A DNA stretch of 64,000 bases, taken from positions 124,001 through 188,000 of the forward strand of contig NZ_AUIF01000017.1 of NCBI RefSeq assembly GCF_000423565.1, in the 5' to 3' direction. The notes beneath the pieces were generated by a model. It did not search any database and was not told the DNA's origin. It saw only the letters and a program-made list of their open reading frames with translations. Both the position numbers and the translations under genes were made by a program. This stretch comes from Runella zeae DSM 19591. Its GTDB lineage: Bacteria > Bacteroidota > Bacteroidia > Cytophagales > Spirosomataceae. How positions within the stretch are numbered: the first letter of the stretch is position 1; every line of letters begins with the position of its first letter. Below, in pieces: positions 41,149-48,581 of the stretch.

Positions 41149-41170
41149 TACTTTTGCAATATAGTTGCAA
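41149..41170 (+). promoter_or_regulatory. Promoter and palindromic operator of the MerC-like operon
   Basis: The -7 element TACTTTTG (41149-41156) overlaps the palindrome TTGCAA-TATAG-TTGCAA (41154-41170), both arms exact. A repressor bound here would block the promoter. The size fits a Fur/Zur-type dimer site, and the downstream genes look metal-related, so a zinc-responsive repressor is the leading inference. Confidence 0.6.
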
Positions 41171-41176
41171 TTAGTC

Positions 41177-41722
41177 ATGTCAAAAATTATTTCGATTACT
41201 TTAAACGTAGGATTAACAGGGCTTGTTCATCTATTGTGCTGCTGGTTGCCGTTGATTGTGGTTGTATTCAACGGAGTATCAATAGGATGGCTTGCCCAGT
41301 ATCAAACTCAGTTGATAGCGTTGCAGATAGGAGTTTTGATTTGGTCATTTTATGATTTATACCTACGGGCTTCGCATCGCTCATCGGCTTTTGAGAAAAA
41401 GGTTTTTTGGACTGCTGTAGGATTAACTATTGTTTTGAATTTGATTCCTCATCGTTACTTCCAAGCTGAAGAAAGTAAGCTAGCGCAGGCTCAGTTTGAG
41501 CGTATTCGGGCTACGCGTGTAGCACAATTTGAACTCCAAAAACCGCCCAAATCGGTAGAAAAGTTAAGCAATACGCTTCAATCTGTAGAAGGAGTTGTAC
41601 CTTCGCAAATCAAACTTACTGACGAAGGAGTATCAGTGAGATACTATCAAGACAAAACCTCAGAGCAAGCTATATTGGCCATGCTTCGGAAAGAAGGGTA
41701 CCAAGTTTCAACAATTGATTAA
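41177..41722 (+). CDS. MerC-like membrane protein with metal-binding-like C-terminus
   Basis: Start at ATG 41177 (181 residues), because the in-frame upstream ATG lies in the operator. Three hydrophobic segments are visible at about residues 8-30, 42-62 and 77-93. A Cys pair is in GLVHLLCCWLPL, as in MerC-domain proteins. The soluble C-terminus (~125-181, VEGVVPSQIKLTDEGVSVRYY...EGYQVS) has the beta-alpha-beta order of a heavy-metal-associated domain but lacks its CxxC. It probably moves or senses a metal. It is cotranscribed with a His-rich lipoprotein 19 bases downstream. Confidence 0.65.
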   Translation: MSKIISITLNVGLTGLVHLLCCWLPLIVVVFNGVSIGWLAQYQTQLIALQIGVLIWSFYDLYLRASHRSSAFEKKVFWTAVGLTIVLNLIPHRYFQAEESKLAQAQFERIRATRVAQFELQKPPKSVEKLSNTLQSVEGVVPSQIKLTDEGVSVRYYQDKTSEQAILAMLRKEGYQVSTID

Positions 41723-41741
41723 CCACTAATCTACATTTATC

Positions 41742-42233
41742 ATGAGAAAATCTGCTTATCGTACCGCAATTTATGGTTCTTTGCTAATAGCTTCGGGCGT
41801 TTTATTGGGGGCTTGTGGCGACAAAAAAGACCCTAAAATGGAAGAAGCTGGAAAAGTACACTTGGAAGCTATGGCCATAGAAGAGTCTCTACATGAGCAG
41901 ATTGAAGCCATAGATTCGATAAAAATTGTTTTGAATGATAAGAAAAAAACACTCACCGATGCAGCCCAGATTGCCAAAGCTGACTCGGTATTGGCGGCCC
42001 TAGATGGCGTAGCCAAATCCTTCGAAACTTGGGAAGAAAACGTGATAGAAGTACCGGGCTTAGCTCACGAGCATCATCATGGCGAGGGCGAGCACCACCA
42101 TCATGATCATAAGCCAGCTCCAGATTTGACGGCTGATCAAATGCTTGATGTTCAGAAAGAATCAAAAGCGAATATTGAGAAAATCAAATCAGATTTACTC
42201 AAAGTAGAAGAGATGCTGAAGCAAGTCCTCTAA
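41742..42233 (+). CDS. His-rich lipoprotein, probable metal-binding
   Basis: A 163-residue lipoprotein: the signal peptide ends SGVLLGAC with Cys25. The mature part is mostly helical and acidic. At about residues 108-124 lies the His cluster HEHHHGEGEHHHHDH, which would bind zinc, nickel or copper. It is the second gene of the operon behind the palindromic operator and ends at a strong bidirectional terminator. Metal storage or delivery at the outer membrane is the likely role. Confidence 0.75.
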   Translation: MRKSAYRTAIYGSLLIASGVLLGACGDKKDPKMEEAGKVHLEAMAIEESLHEQIEAIDSIKIVLNDKKKTLTDAAQIAKADSVLAALDGVAKSFETWEENVIEVPGLAHEHHHGEGEHHHHDHKPAPDLTADQMLDVQKESKANIEKIKSDLLKVEEMLKQVL

Positions 42234-42250
42234 TTTTCTGTAGATATAGA

Positions 42251-42291
42251 TCAAAAAGGGCGTCTCCGTTATCGTGAGACGCCCTTTTTGA
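42251..42291. terminator. Bidirectional terminator
   Basis: A 16-bp perfect stem TCAAAAAGGGCGTCTC/GAGACGCCCTTTTTGA with a 9-base loop, A- and T-runs on both sides. It separates the convergent His-rich lipoprotein and moxR genes. Confidence 0.92.
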
Positions 42292-42318
42292 TTATGGAGC
42301 GCAATGATTAATCATCCA

Positions 42319-43290
42319 TTAGCGAGGTACTTCGATTTTTTGAAGCAGTTGAGCTACTACATCATCAGGAGTAGCGCCTTCCATTTCTCTTTCGGGGGTG
42401 AGCAAAATCCGATGCCGCAACACACTCGGTGCTAAAAATTGGATGTCTTCGGGAGTTACAAAATCACGTCCTTTGATAGAGGCAAAAGCCTTCGAACTAT
42501 TCAGCAAAGCCACTGACGCGCGCGGCGATGCTCCCAGAAATAAAGATTTGTTGCTGCGAGTTTCGAGCACTATTTGAGCAATGTAGCTCAGCAACTTATC
42601 TTCCACGTGTACCTGATGGGTCTTCTGTCGTAATTCGGCTAACTCAAGGGGCTGAAGAACCGGCTCAATATCCGCAATCGCCTCCGCCATATTTTTTCTT
42701 AGATGGTGCCCTCTCAAAACCTCCACTTCTTGGTCAGGAGTAGGATAGTTTACTATGATTTTAAACAAAAATCGGTCAAGTTGAGCTTCGGGAAGTCGGT
42801 AAGTACCTTCGTGTTCGATAGGATTTTGGGTGGCAATCACGATAAAAGGAGAGCTCATCGGATAAGTCGTTTTATCGATAGTAGCTTGTCGTTCTTCCAT
42901 TACTTCAAATAGCGCCGATTGCGTCTTTGCAGGAGCGCGGTTGATTTCATCTACCAACACGATGTTGGAGAAAATGGGACCTTTAATAAATTCAAAGTTA
43001 GTGAGTTTTGGATTGAACACTGATGTTCCTAATACATCAGAAGGCATCAAATCGGGGGTAAATTGGATGCGACTAAAATCCGTATTGATGGTTTTGGCGA
43101 GTAGCTTTGCCGTAAGGGTTTTGGCTACGCCAGGCACTCCCTCCAGAAGTACATGGCCATCAGCCAACAAAGCCGTAAGGAGCAACTCTATGGTTTGGTG
43201 CTGCCCTACAATGATTTTACCAATTTGTGATTTTATGGCTTCAATGGCATTGCTAAGGTCTTCTAACTCAATCCTAGATTTAAAGTTCAT
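42319..43290 (-). CDS. MoxR-family AAA+ ATPase
   Basis: A 323-residue AAA+ protein. Walker A is GVPGVAKT at about residues 56-63, Walker B LVDEINR at about 114-120, then ALFEVMEERQ (the MoxR signature), sensor 1 IATQNP and sensor 2 in GASPRAS. MoxR ATPases act as chaperones for complexes whose partners carry VWA-like domains. It follows DUF4350 and DUF4129 genes in one operon; the usual DUF58 partner is about 11 kb away at 54618. Confidence 0.93.
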   Translation of the reverse strand: MNFKSRIELEDLSNAIEAIKSQIGKIIVGQHQTIELLLTALLADGHVLLEGVPGVAKTLTAKLLAKTINTDFSRIQFTPDLMPSDVLGTSVFNPKLTNFEFIKGPIFSNIVLVDEINRAPAKTQSALFEVMEERQATIDKTTYPMSSPFIVIATQNPIEHEGTYRLPEAQLDRFLFKIIVNYPTPDQEVEVLRGHHLRKNMAEAIADIEPVLQPLELAELRQKTHQVHVEDKLLSYIAQIVLETRSNKSLFLGASPRASVALLNSSKAFASIKGRDFVTPEDIQFLAPSVLRHRILLTPEREMEGATPDDVVAQLLQKIEVPR

Positions 43291-43324
43291 TTTATAAAAT
43301 AGTTTCCTGAGGTGATAAAAGGGC

Positions 43325-44515
43325 TTATTTTGATTTTTGATAAAAGTCTTCGATGCGCCGATTGAGACTCAAAAGCGCATATTCAGATAGAATGGGCGTA
43401 CGCTCGGCATGGGCTATTTCGCCAAACAGCAAATCGATGTCTAAGCGAGAAAGCCCTGTTTTGTGAGCTAACGTGGTTTTAAATTCTTCATCAATGTTTT
43501 GAGTACGTAACCCAAAACGCTCGCGAATATAAATCATCAAATGTTGTATCTTCTTTTGGGCAATGTTAGTGTGGTTGCCTTTTTGAAAATACATCTTTCC
43601 GATGGTTTTGACAAACTCCAAAGAGGTATTTTGAGGAGGAGTCATGATTGGGATGATGCGTTGGGTTCGTTTTCCGGCAAAAATGGCAAAGAATAATAAA
43701 CCCCAAAGGATAAGATAATAACTCCACTTGAGGGCAGGCTGTGTCATGATATACCTAAAGATAGACTGCTCATCCTCCCCAAATCTTCCTTGCTTGAGGT
43801 ATTCGTCCCAATACACAGGTCGTACTGATAAATACGAAAGAGACTTAAAAGCAAAATCGGTAGTAGCGGGATCTAAGGTATAATAGTTGGTCAAAGCCAA
43901 GGGGAGATTATGTAAATAAAAATACCCTTTTCCGAATTTTACCTTCAGAAATATAGGTTCGCCACGGGCGTTATTGGCCAGAATTGAGACGTTTTGGGGT
44001 TGTTTTACCGAAAAATAATTACGACCATCATCTTGCGCAAATACATAGCCTTTTGGACTTTTAAAGGAAGGGGCAACAAAGTTCATTACCAATGCCGTAT
44101 CGCGAAGAGTAGGGGCTTTTAGCTCGGCTTTTACGCCCAAGGCTTTCATCAAAGTATCAGGAAAGTCGTAGGCTGATATGAAAACATCGTTTCCTTTGGA
44201 TACGTATTTAAATAACTGTTCACGGTCGTTTTGGTCAACACTAAATTCTTGACAGACAAAGATGTAATTGCTTAAAAAACGATCTGTGTTATTACTTAAA
44301 TGATTATAAATGGGCGTCCGTAGAGAAGTTGTTTTTTGGTTCATAAAAACGTCGGGCAACAACTCATACAATGCCTTAGTGCCAAAGGGAATGTGGTCTT
44401 TGTTGGAATAGGTAGGCGTCCAATCCAATGGCTTAGGACGATAGTATTCAAACAAACCAAAACCTAGGAGAGTCAATATCAAAAACCAAAAGTATTTGCT
44501 ACGTAATGTTTGCAA
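43325..44515 (-). CDS. DUF4350-type membrane protein of the MoxR cluster
   Basis: A 396-residue protein with hydrophobic segments at about residues 8-24 and 268-288. The part between (about 40-260) is an exported beta/alpha domain with FGTKALYELLPD near its start and EQLFKYVSKGNDVFI, the DUF4350 pattern. The C-terminal cytoplasmic part is helical. Its place between DUF4129 and moxR genes fits the known Bacteroidota cluster. Role unknown; linked to envelope or stress functions by context only. Confidence 0.78.
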   Translation of the reverse strand: MQTLRSKYFWFLILTLLGFGLFEYYRPKPLDWTPTYSNKDHIPFGTKALYELLPDVFMNQKTTSLRTPIYNHLSNNTDRFLSNYIFVCQEFSVDQNDREQLFKYVSKGNDVFISAYDFPDTLMKALGVKAELKAPTLRDTALVMNFVAPSFKSPKGYVFAQDDGRNYFSVKQPQNVSILANNARGEPIFLKVKFGKGYFYLHNLPLALTNYYTLDPATTDFAFKSLSYLSVRPVYWDEYLKQGRFGEDEQSIFRYIMTQPALKWSYYLILWGLLFFAIFAGKRTQRIIPIMTPPQNTSLEFVKTIGKMYFQKGNHTNIAQKKIQHLMIYIRERFGLRTQNIDEEFKTTLAHKTGLSRLDIDLLFGEIAHAERTPILSEYALLSLNRRIEDFYQKSK

Positions 44516-44554
44516 GGCTTATTGTTTTGGGGATAGGGTACAAGGATAAAAGCT

Positions 44555-45271
44555 TCAAATTTTTAATGAAAAGTGCTGAAATTCTTCTTTGATGATTCCA
44601 AATTCTACCTCCGAAATCCTAAATTCTCCATACCATACATATTCAAACTGGGAAGTGAGTTTTTCAAAATCACTCTGTAAGGTCTTGGTATTTAGCTCGT
44701 TCACATAGCTGCGGTTGGTTTTGGTAGGCTGCCAATGAATCAAGCCTTTGTCGGTAAGTTGCTTGAGCGTTTTTAGATAATACAAACGCACCGCCAATCT
44801 ATAATTATTTTTGGCAATGGCCTCTTCTATAAGTGAGTTGAAATCAAGTTCGTGGATATTTTCAGTGATTTTGTTGTAGGCCAGCGGGTCTTCTTTGGCT
44901 TTTGTACCAAACAACCCACCCAAAAACTCAGACTTGTACAAAAGCCATACCACCAGCGCACCAATAGTGACTAGAAACACATATTGCCAGAAGTTTTCGT
45001 AGGAGCTACTCCTAAAAAACTCAAAGAATTTTCGGGTAAGCCAGTACCAAAACCTGGAGAGGGGGTTTTCGGGAGGAGGAGCCGCTTGCTGATAATTGTA
45101 GTCGCGGTCGCTCCGAAAGCTCTCTAGGGCGTCGTCGGAGGGTTTTCGGAGTTTGACAGGAGTCTGGTCAAAAGCGGCTTGGGAGATAGTCGTATCTGCT
45201 TTTTCCGGTATTTGGGAAAAAACACTGAGGCTAACGCACCATAAGAACCAAATAAAACTAAACCTTTTCAA
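44555..45271 (-). CDS. DUF4129-type protein, TTG start
   Basis: Start assigned to TTG 45271 (238 residues): the only ATG in frame lies upstream of the cytochrome terminator, and this TTG opens a normal signal peptide, (M)KRFSFIWFLWCVSLSVFSQ. One transmembrane segment follows at about residues 92-113. The C-terminal cytoplasmic part has NNYRLAVRLYYLKTLKQL and VWYGEF, the DUF4129 pattern. First gene of the DUF4129-DUF4350-moxR operon. It may receive partner complexes for the MoxR ATPase (inference from the known gene cluster). Confidence 0.72.
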   Translation of the reverse strand: MKRFSFIWFLWCVSLSVFSQIPEKADTTISQAAFDQTPVKLRKPSDDALESFRSDRDYNYQQAAPPPENPLSRFWYWLTRKFFEFFRSSSYENFWQYVFLVTIGALVVWLLYKSEFLGGLFGTKAKEDPLAYNKITENIHELDFNSLIEEAIAKNNYRLAVRLYYLKTLKQLTDKGLIHWQPTKTNRSYVNELNTKTLQSDFEKLTSQFEYVWYGEFRISEVEFGIIKEEFQHFSLKI

Positions 45272-45330
45272 GAGAGGATGTACTTGATTGTTGATTGAGA
45301 CTAAAATTGCGAAAAAGAACCTAAATCTAC

Positions 45331-45359
45331 AAAAAAGCCGACGTTTTGGCGTCGGCTTT
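45331..45359 (-). terminator. Terminator of the cytochrome c gene
   Basis: On the minus strand AAAGCCGACG and CGTCGGCTTT flank a 6-base loop and are followed by T-rich sequence. It lies 29 bases after the cytochrome stop codon and rules out ATG starts upstream of it for the DUF4129 gene. Confidence 0.9.
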
Positions 45360-45387
45360 ATAAACAGGAAAAACAAAACAGGAAAGA

Positions 45388-45732
45388 TTATTTCTTTTTG
45401 GCTGGAGCCAAAGTCACAATCCATTTCGCAATTTTCAACGCTTCGTCCTTAGGAACATTAGGAAGCGCTGCCATTGGAGGGTAGCCAGGCCAGTGGCTAG
45501 GCTCAGGCTTATAAATCAATTCTACAATTTGCTCAGGCGTATATTTTTTCTTTGCCATTACTTCTTTGTAGCCAGGACCAACCAGTTTTTGGTCAGCGCG
45601 GTGACACGCAAAGCAGGTATTTTTCTGTAACAATGCTTCAATATCAGCAGGAATCTTCACTTGTGCATTGGCTACGGTAGAACCTACGCAAAAAATACCA
45701 GCCGCTACTAACATTTTTGTAATTCGTTTCAT
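45388..45732 (-). CDS. Exported small cytochrome c
   Basis: Start at ATG 45732 (114 residues). The signal peptide (1-24) ends STVANAQ. The mature protein has one heme site, CFACH at about residues 40-44, and the Met axial ligand in YPPMAALP. It is a class I c-type cytochrome that carries electrons in the periplasm. Monocistronic: it ends at its own terminator. Its electron partners are not in the window. Confidence 0.92.
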   Translation of the reverse strand: MKRITKMLVAAGIFCVGSTVANAQVKIPADIEALLQKNTCFACHRADQKLVGPGYKEVMAKKKYTPEQIVELIYKPEPSHWPGYPPMAALPNVPKDEALKIAKWIVTLAPAKKK

Positions 45733-45833
45733 GCTCAGGCAGGATGTTTTGTAATTTGAAAAAATGGAACTAATTAAATGCAAAGCTATAACGTTTTGAG
45801 AAAGAATTTGTGTTAAAATACCAAAAGATTATT

Positions 45834-47141
45834 TTACATTTCTACTGGCTTCATTTTAGGAATCAACACATTGATAATCAAAAGAGCCACTAAATAAGTA
45901 AAACTAGCGATGAGAAAAAGGGGCATATAACCAAATTTGACCCGAATAGGGCCCGCAAATGCAGCCAACAAAGCGCCACCTACTGCCCCCGAAAAGCCCC
46001 CTATGCCTGTTACCATCGCCACGGCACTCTTGGGAAACATATCTGATGCAAAGGTATAAACATTGGCCGACCATCCCAAATGGGCAGCTGCTGCAATGGC
46101 AATCAGTACCGTTGCAAGGTAAATATTTTGAGTTTGGGCTGCCAAAAAGATAGGTACTACACACAAGGCACAAATCAACATGGTGGTTTTGCGAGCCCGA
46201 TTTAAGTCCCACCCTCCTTTCATGAATTGAGAAGAAAGCCACCCAAAAAAGACACTCCCTCCATCTGAAATCAAGTAAATGACCATGAAAGGAAGACCTA
46301 TGTTTTGTAAATCGAGTCGTTGGGTGAGAGATTCACTAGAATTAAAAAAATCGGGGAGCCATGTCAAATAAAACCACCAAATAGGATCAGCCATAAATTT
46401 GCCCACAATGAGTGCCCAAGTTTGTCGATATCGAAGTAGACGCCACCAAGTAAGCCGCCCAGAGATTTCTTCTTGTTGTCGGTCTTGTTGGATGTACAAA
46501 AGCTCTTCCTCCGATACTTTTGGGTGTTGCTCAGGCCGTTGGTAGTTTATCCACCAGATTAGAAGTACTACAAAACCAAGTACCCCAGTAGTCATAAACG
46601 ACATTCGCCAGCCATAGTGTAGTGTCATCCAAGGAACGAGCGCGGCTGTAAGTATAATGCCGACATTGGTGCCGGCATTGAAGAGACCCGTGGCAAAAGC
46701 CCGTTCTTTTTTAGGAAACCATTCGGCGATAGATTTGATGCTTGAGGGGAAATTGCCTGCTTCGCCTATCCCTAGTGCAAAGCGAGTAGCCCATAAGCCT
46801 TGAAAAGAGCTTACGAAGGCATTGGCTACCCCCGCAAAACTCCAAAGTCCAATCGCAAAAGCCAATCCTCTTTTGGTACCTAGCCGGTCAATAAGCCAGC
46901 CTATCATAATGAACCCTAGGGCATAGGCGGTTTTGAAAGCAGTATCTATCCAGCCGTATTCGATTTTGAAAGTATCAAGGTCTGTTTGTGTGAGTGTATA
47001 AGTAAGCGGAACCCCGAGCATTTCTTTTCGAAAAGTATCATCAAGCATTGCAAATGAAAGGACGTTTCGGTCGATGTAGTTGATGGTCGTTACCAAAAAC
47101 AGTAACAATACAATACGCCAACGAAAGTTGCCGATATACAT
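45834..47141 (-). CDS. MFS transporter, hexuronate/anion-cation symporter type
   Basis: A 435-residue membrane protein with about 12 hydrophobic segments. The N-terminus INYIDRNVLSFA and the loop 2-3 motif GWLIDRLGTKRGLA are those of MFS carriers of the ACS family (ExuT-like). IGEAGNFPSSIKSIAEWFPKKERA is a strong ExuT/hexuronate-transporter signature. It probably takes up a sugar acid by proton symport. No sugar-acid catabolic gene is next to it. Confidence 0.85.
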   Translation of the reverse strand: MYIGNFRWRIVLLLFLVTTINYIDRNVLSFAMLDDTFRKEMLGVPLTYTLTQTDLDTFKIEYGWIDTAFKTAYALGFIMIGWLIDRLGTKRGLAFAIGLWSFAGVANAFVSSFQGLWATRFALGIGEAGNFPSSIKSIAEWFPKKERAFATGLFNAGTNVGIILTAALVPWMTLHYGWRMSFMTTGVLGFVVLLIWWINYQRPEQHPKVSEEELLYIQQDRQQEEISGRLTWWRLLRYRQTWALIVGKFMADPIWWFYLTWLPDFFNSSESLTQRLDLQNIGLPFMVIYLISDGGSVFFGWLSSQFMKGGWDLNRARKTTMLICALCVVPIFLAAQTQNIYLATVLIAIAAAAHLGWSANVYTFASDMFPKSAVAMVTGIGGFSGAVGGALLAAFAGPIRVKFGYMPLFLIASFTYLVALLIINVLIPKMKPVEM

Positions 47142-47216
47142 TTGAGTGAGAGGTTAAAAGGGTGGTTAGGAAATGAGGATGCAATATACGGGGTTATCGG
47201 ATAAAAGTTCTATTCT

Positions 47217-47224
47217 TACCTTTG
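47217..47224 (+). promoter_or_regulatory. -7 promoter element (TACCTTTG) of recX
   Basis: An exact TAnnTTTG match 11-17 bases upstream of the recX start codons. A TTA lies 20 bases upstream of the box as a weak -33 element. Confidence 0.5.
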
Positions 47225-47235
47225 TTAAAAACTGA

Positions 47236-47700
47236 ATGCTAATGAATGAACTACAAAAACAAGTATTGACAAAAGCTGCTTCTTTTTGTGCATACCAAGA
47301 AAGAACCCTCAAGGAAGTACGTCAAAGGTTGAGGGAGTGGGACTTGCCGGATGAAGAGGCCGAGCCCATTATACAAGAATTAATTGCCCAAAACTATCTC
47401 AATGAAGAGCGTTTTGCAAGGGCTTTCGCAGGGGGAAAGTTTAGGGTCAAAAAATGGGGGCGTCTCAAGATTAGACAAGAAATGAAACTGAAAGGGCTTG
47501 CAAATGACTTGATTCAAAAAAGCCTTTTAGAAATAGACGGAGATGCCTACGAAGAGACCTTGAAGGAGCTTCTTTCCAAAAAGGTACAAAGCCTCAAAGG
47601 TGAACCTTCCCAAATAAAACAAAAGCTACTACGTTTTGCATTAAGTCGAGGTTTTGAAAGCGATATAGTGTGGGAGGTGTTGAAGGAAATTAATATTTAG
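47236..47700 (+). CDS. recX: Regulatory protein RecX
   Basis: A 154-residue helical protein of the RecX family, a modulator that binds RecA filaments and limits recombination. Typical features are AASFCAYQERTLKEVRQRLREW near the start, LIAQNYLNEERFARAF and WGRLKIRQEMKLKGL. Start codons at 47236 and 47242 are both possible; the promoter position favours the second. recA is not in the window. Confidence 0.88.
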   Translation: MLMNELQKQVLTKAASFCAYQERTLKEVRQRLREWDLPDEEAEPIIQELIAQNYLNEERFARAFAGGKFRVKKWGRLKIRQEMKLKGLANDLIQKSLLEIDGDAYEETLKELLSKKVQSLKGEPSQIKQKLLRFALSRGFESDIVWEVLKEINI

Positions 47701-47756
47701 CCCCCCTTAATGAAGCTCAGCTTTACCGATTAAGGTTTTTATTTAAAGGGTTGGGC

Positions 47757-48581
47757 TTATTTGTCTTGTTTAGGTGGAGCGACAACCCACTCCGCCACTT
47801 TTTCGATAAGCCGATGATGTCCTGTTTTTAAGACAATGGGTTTTGTGTCAGGTAGCTGTGTGGTGAGAGGAAGTACGTAGTGCGCGGGTAGTAAGCTGTC
47901 GTGTTTTCCCAGAAAAATCTTTAAATCGATTTGGTTTTCTTTTATCAATTGAGCAATGAGTTTTATATCTGCCCGCATCAAGCTAAAACCTATCCACGAG
48001 CGATATACGCGCTCGCGCTGCTCAGAAGTAGCAAGGGTACTTTCGGCAAATTTTACGGCACTTTTCTCAATTAATTTAAGCTTTACTAATAAGTGAGCTA
48101 GTTTTTTAAAATGATTGACATTGCTTACAAAAAAGCGAAATAGTTTTTTGCTTACCCAAAAACGCGTCGCCAACCCATACCAAGGACTTTCCGTAATACC
48201 GTCGGGAGCCAAAAGCCAGCAGGATTCAATTTGTTTTGAGAAAAGTTGAAGGGTAACTAAGGCAAATTTCCCTCCCATGCTAAAACCCATGAGAGAGAAA
48301 TTTTTGATTTGATGTATTTTCAAAAAATCTTCCAAAAAAACCTTCCATGCTTCTAAGGTGAGTTTTTCAGAGGCAAGAGCAGGGCTTTGGCCATGAAAAG
48401 GCAAATCAAACAAATAAAAGGTATACTGATTTTTTAGTACTTCTACCAAAGGCAAAAAGCAACGGTAATCTTGCCCAATTCCGTGAAAAGCCAAGAGCGT
48501 TTTGGGGCCATGCCCCAAAGTGACGCTTACGAGGTTTGGAACCTCATAAGCGTTGAGATTAGTAGCCGATACTTGTGTCAT
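47757..48581 (-). CDS. Alpha/beta hydrolase
   Basis: Start at ATG 48581 (274 residues), inside the ggt 3' end (23-base overlap). This is the first start that gives a normal fold. The oxyanion-hole region is AFHGIGQDYRCF, the nucleophile Ser lies in MGFSMGG, the acid in GKHDSLLP and the catalytic His in KTGHHRLI. It is a cytoplasmic serine hydrolase of the MhpC/BioH-like type. Substrate unknown. Translational coupling with ggt is likely. Confidence 0.82.
   Translation of the reverse strand: MTQVSATNLNAYEVPNLVSVTLGHGPKTLLAFHGIGQDYRCFLPLVEVLKNQYTFYLFDLPFHGQSPALASEKLTLEAWKVFLEDFLKIHQIKNFSLMGFSMGGKFALVTLQLFSKQIESCWLLAPDGITESPWYGLATRFWVSKKLFRFFVSNVNHFKKLAHLLVKLKLIEKSAVKFAESTLATSEQRERVYRSWIGFSLMRADIKLIAQLIKENQIDLKIFLGKHDSLLPAHYVLPLTTQLPDTKPIVLKTGHHRLIEKVAEWVVAPPKQDK

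Noticed and set aside
45272-45424. Longer DUF4129 protein starting at 45424
   Set aside because: That start lies within the cytochrome c gene and the frame crosses its terminator.
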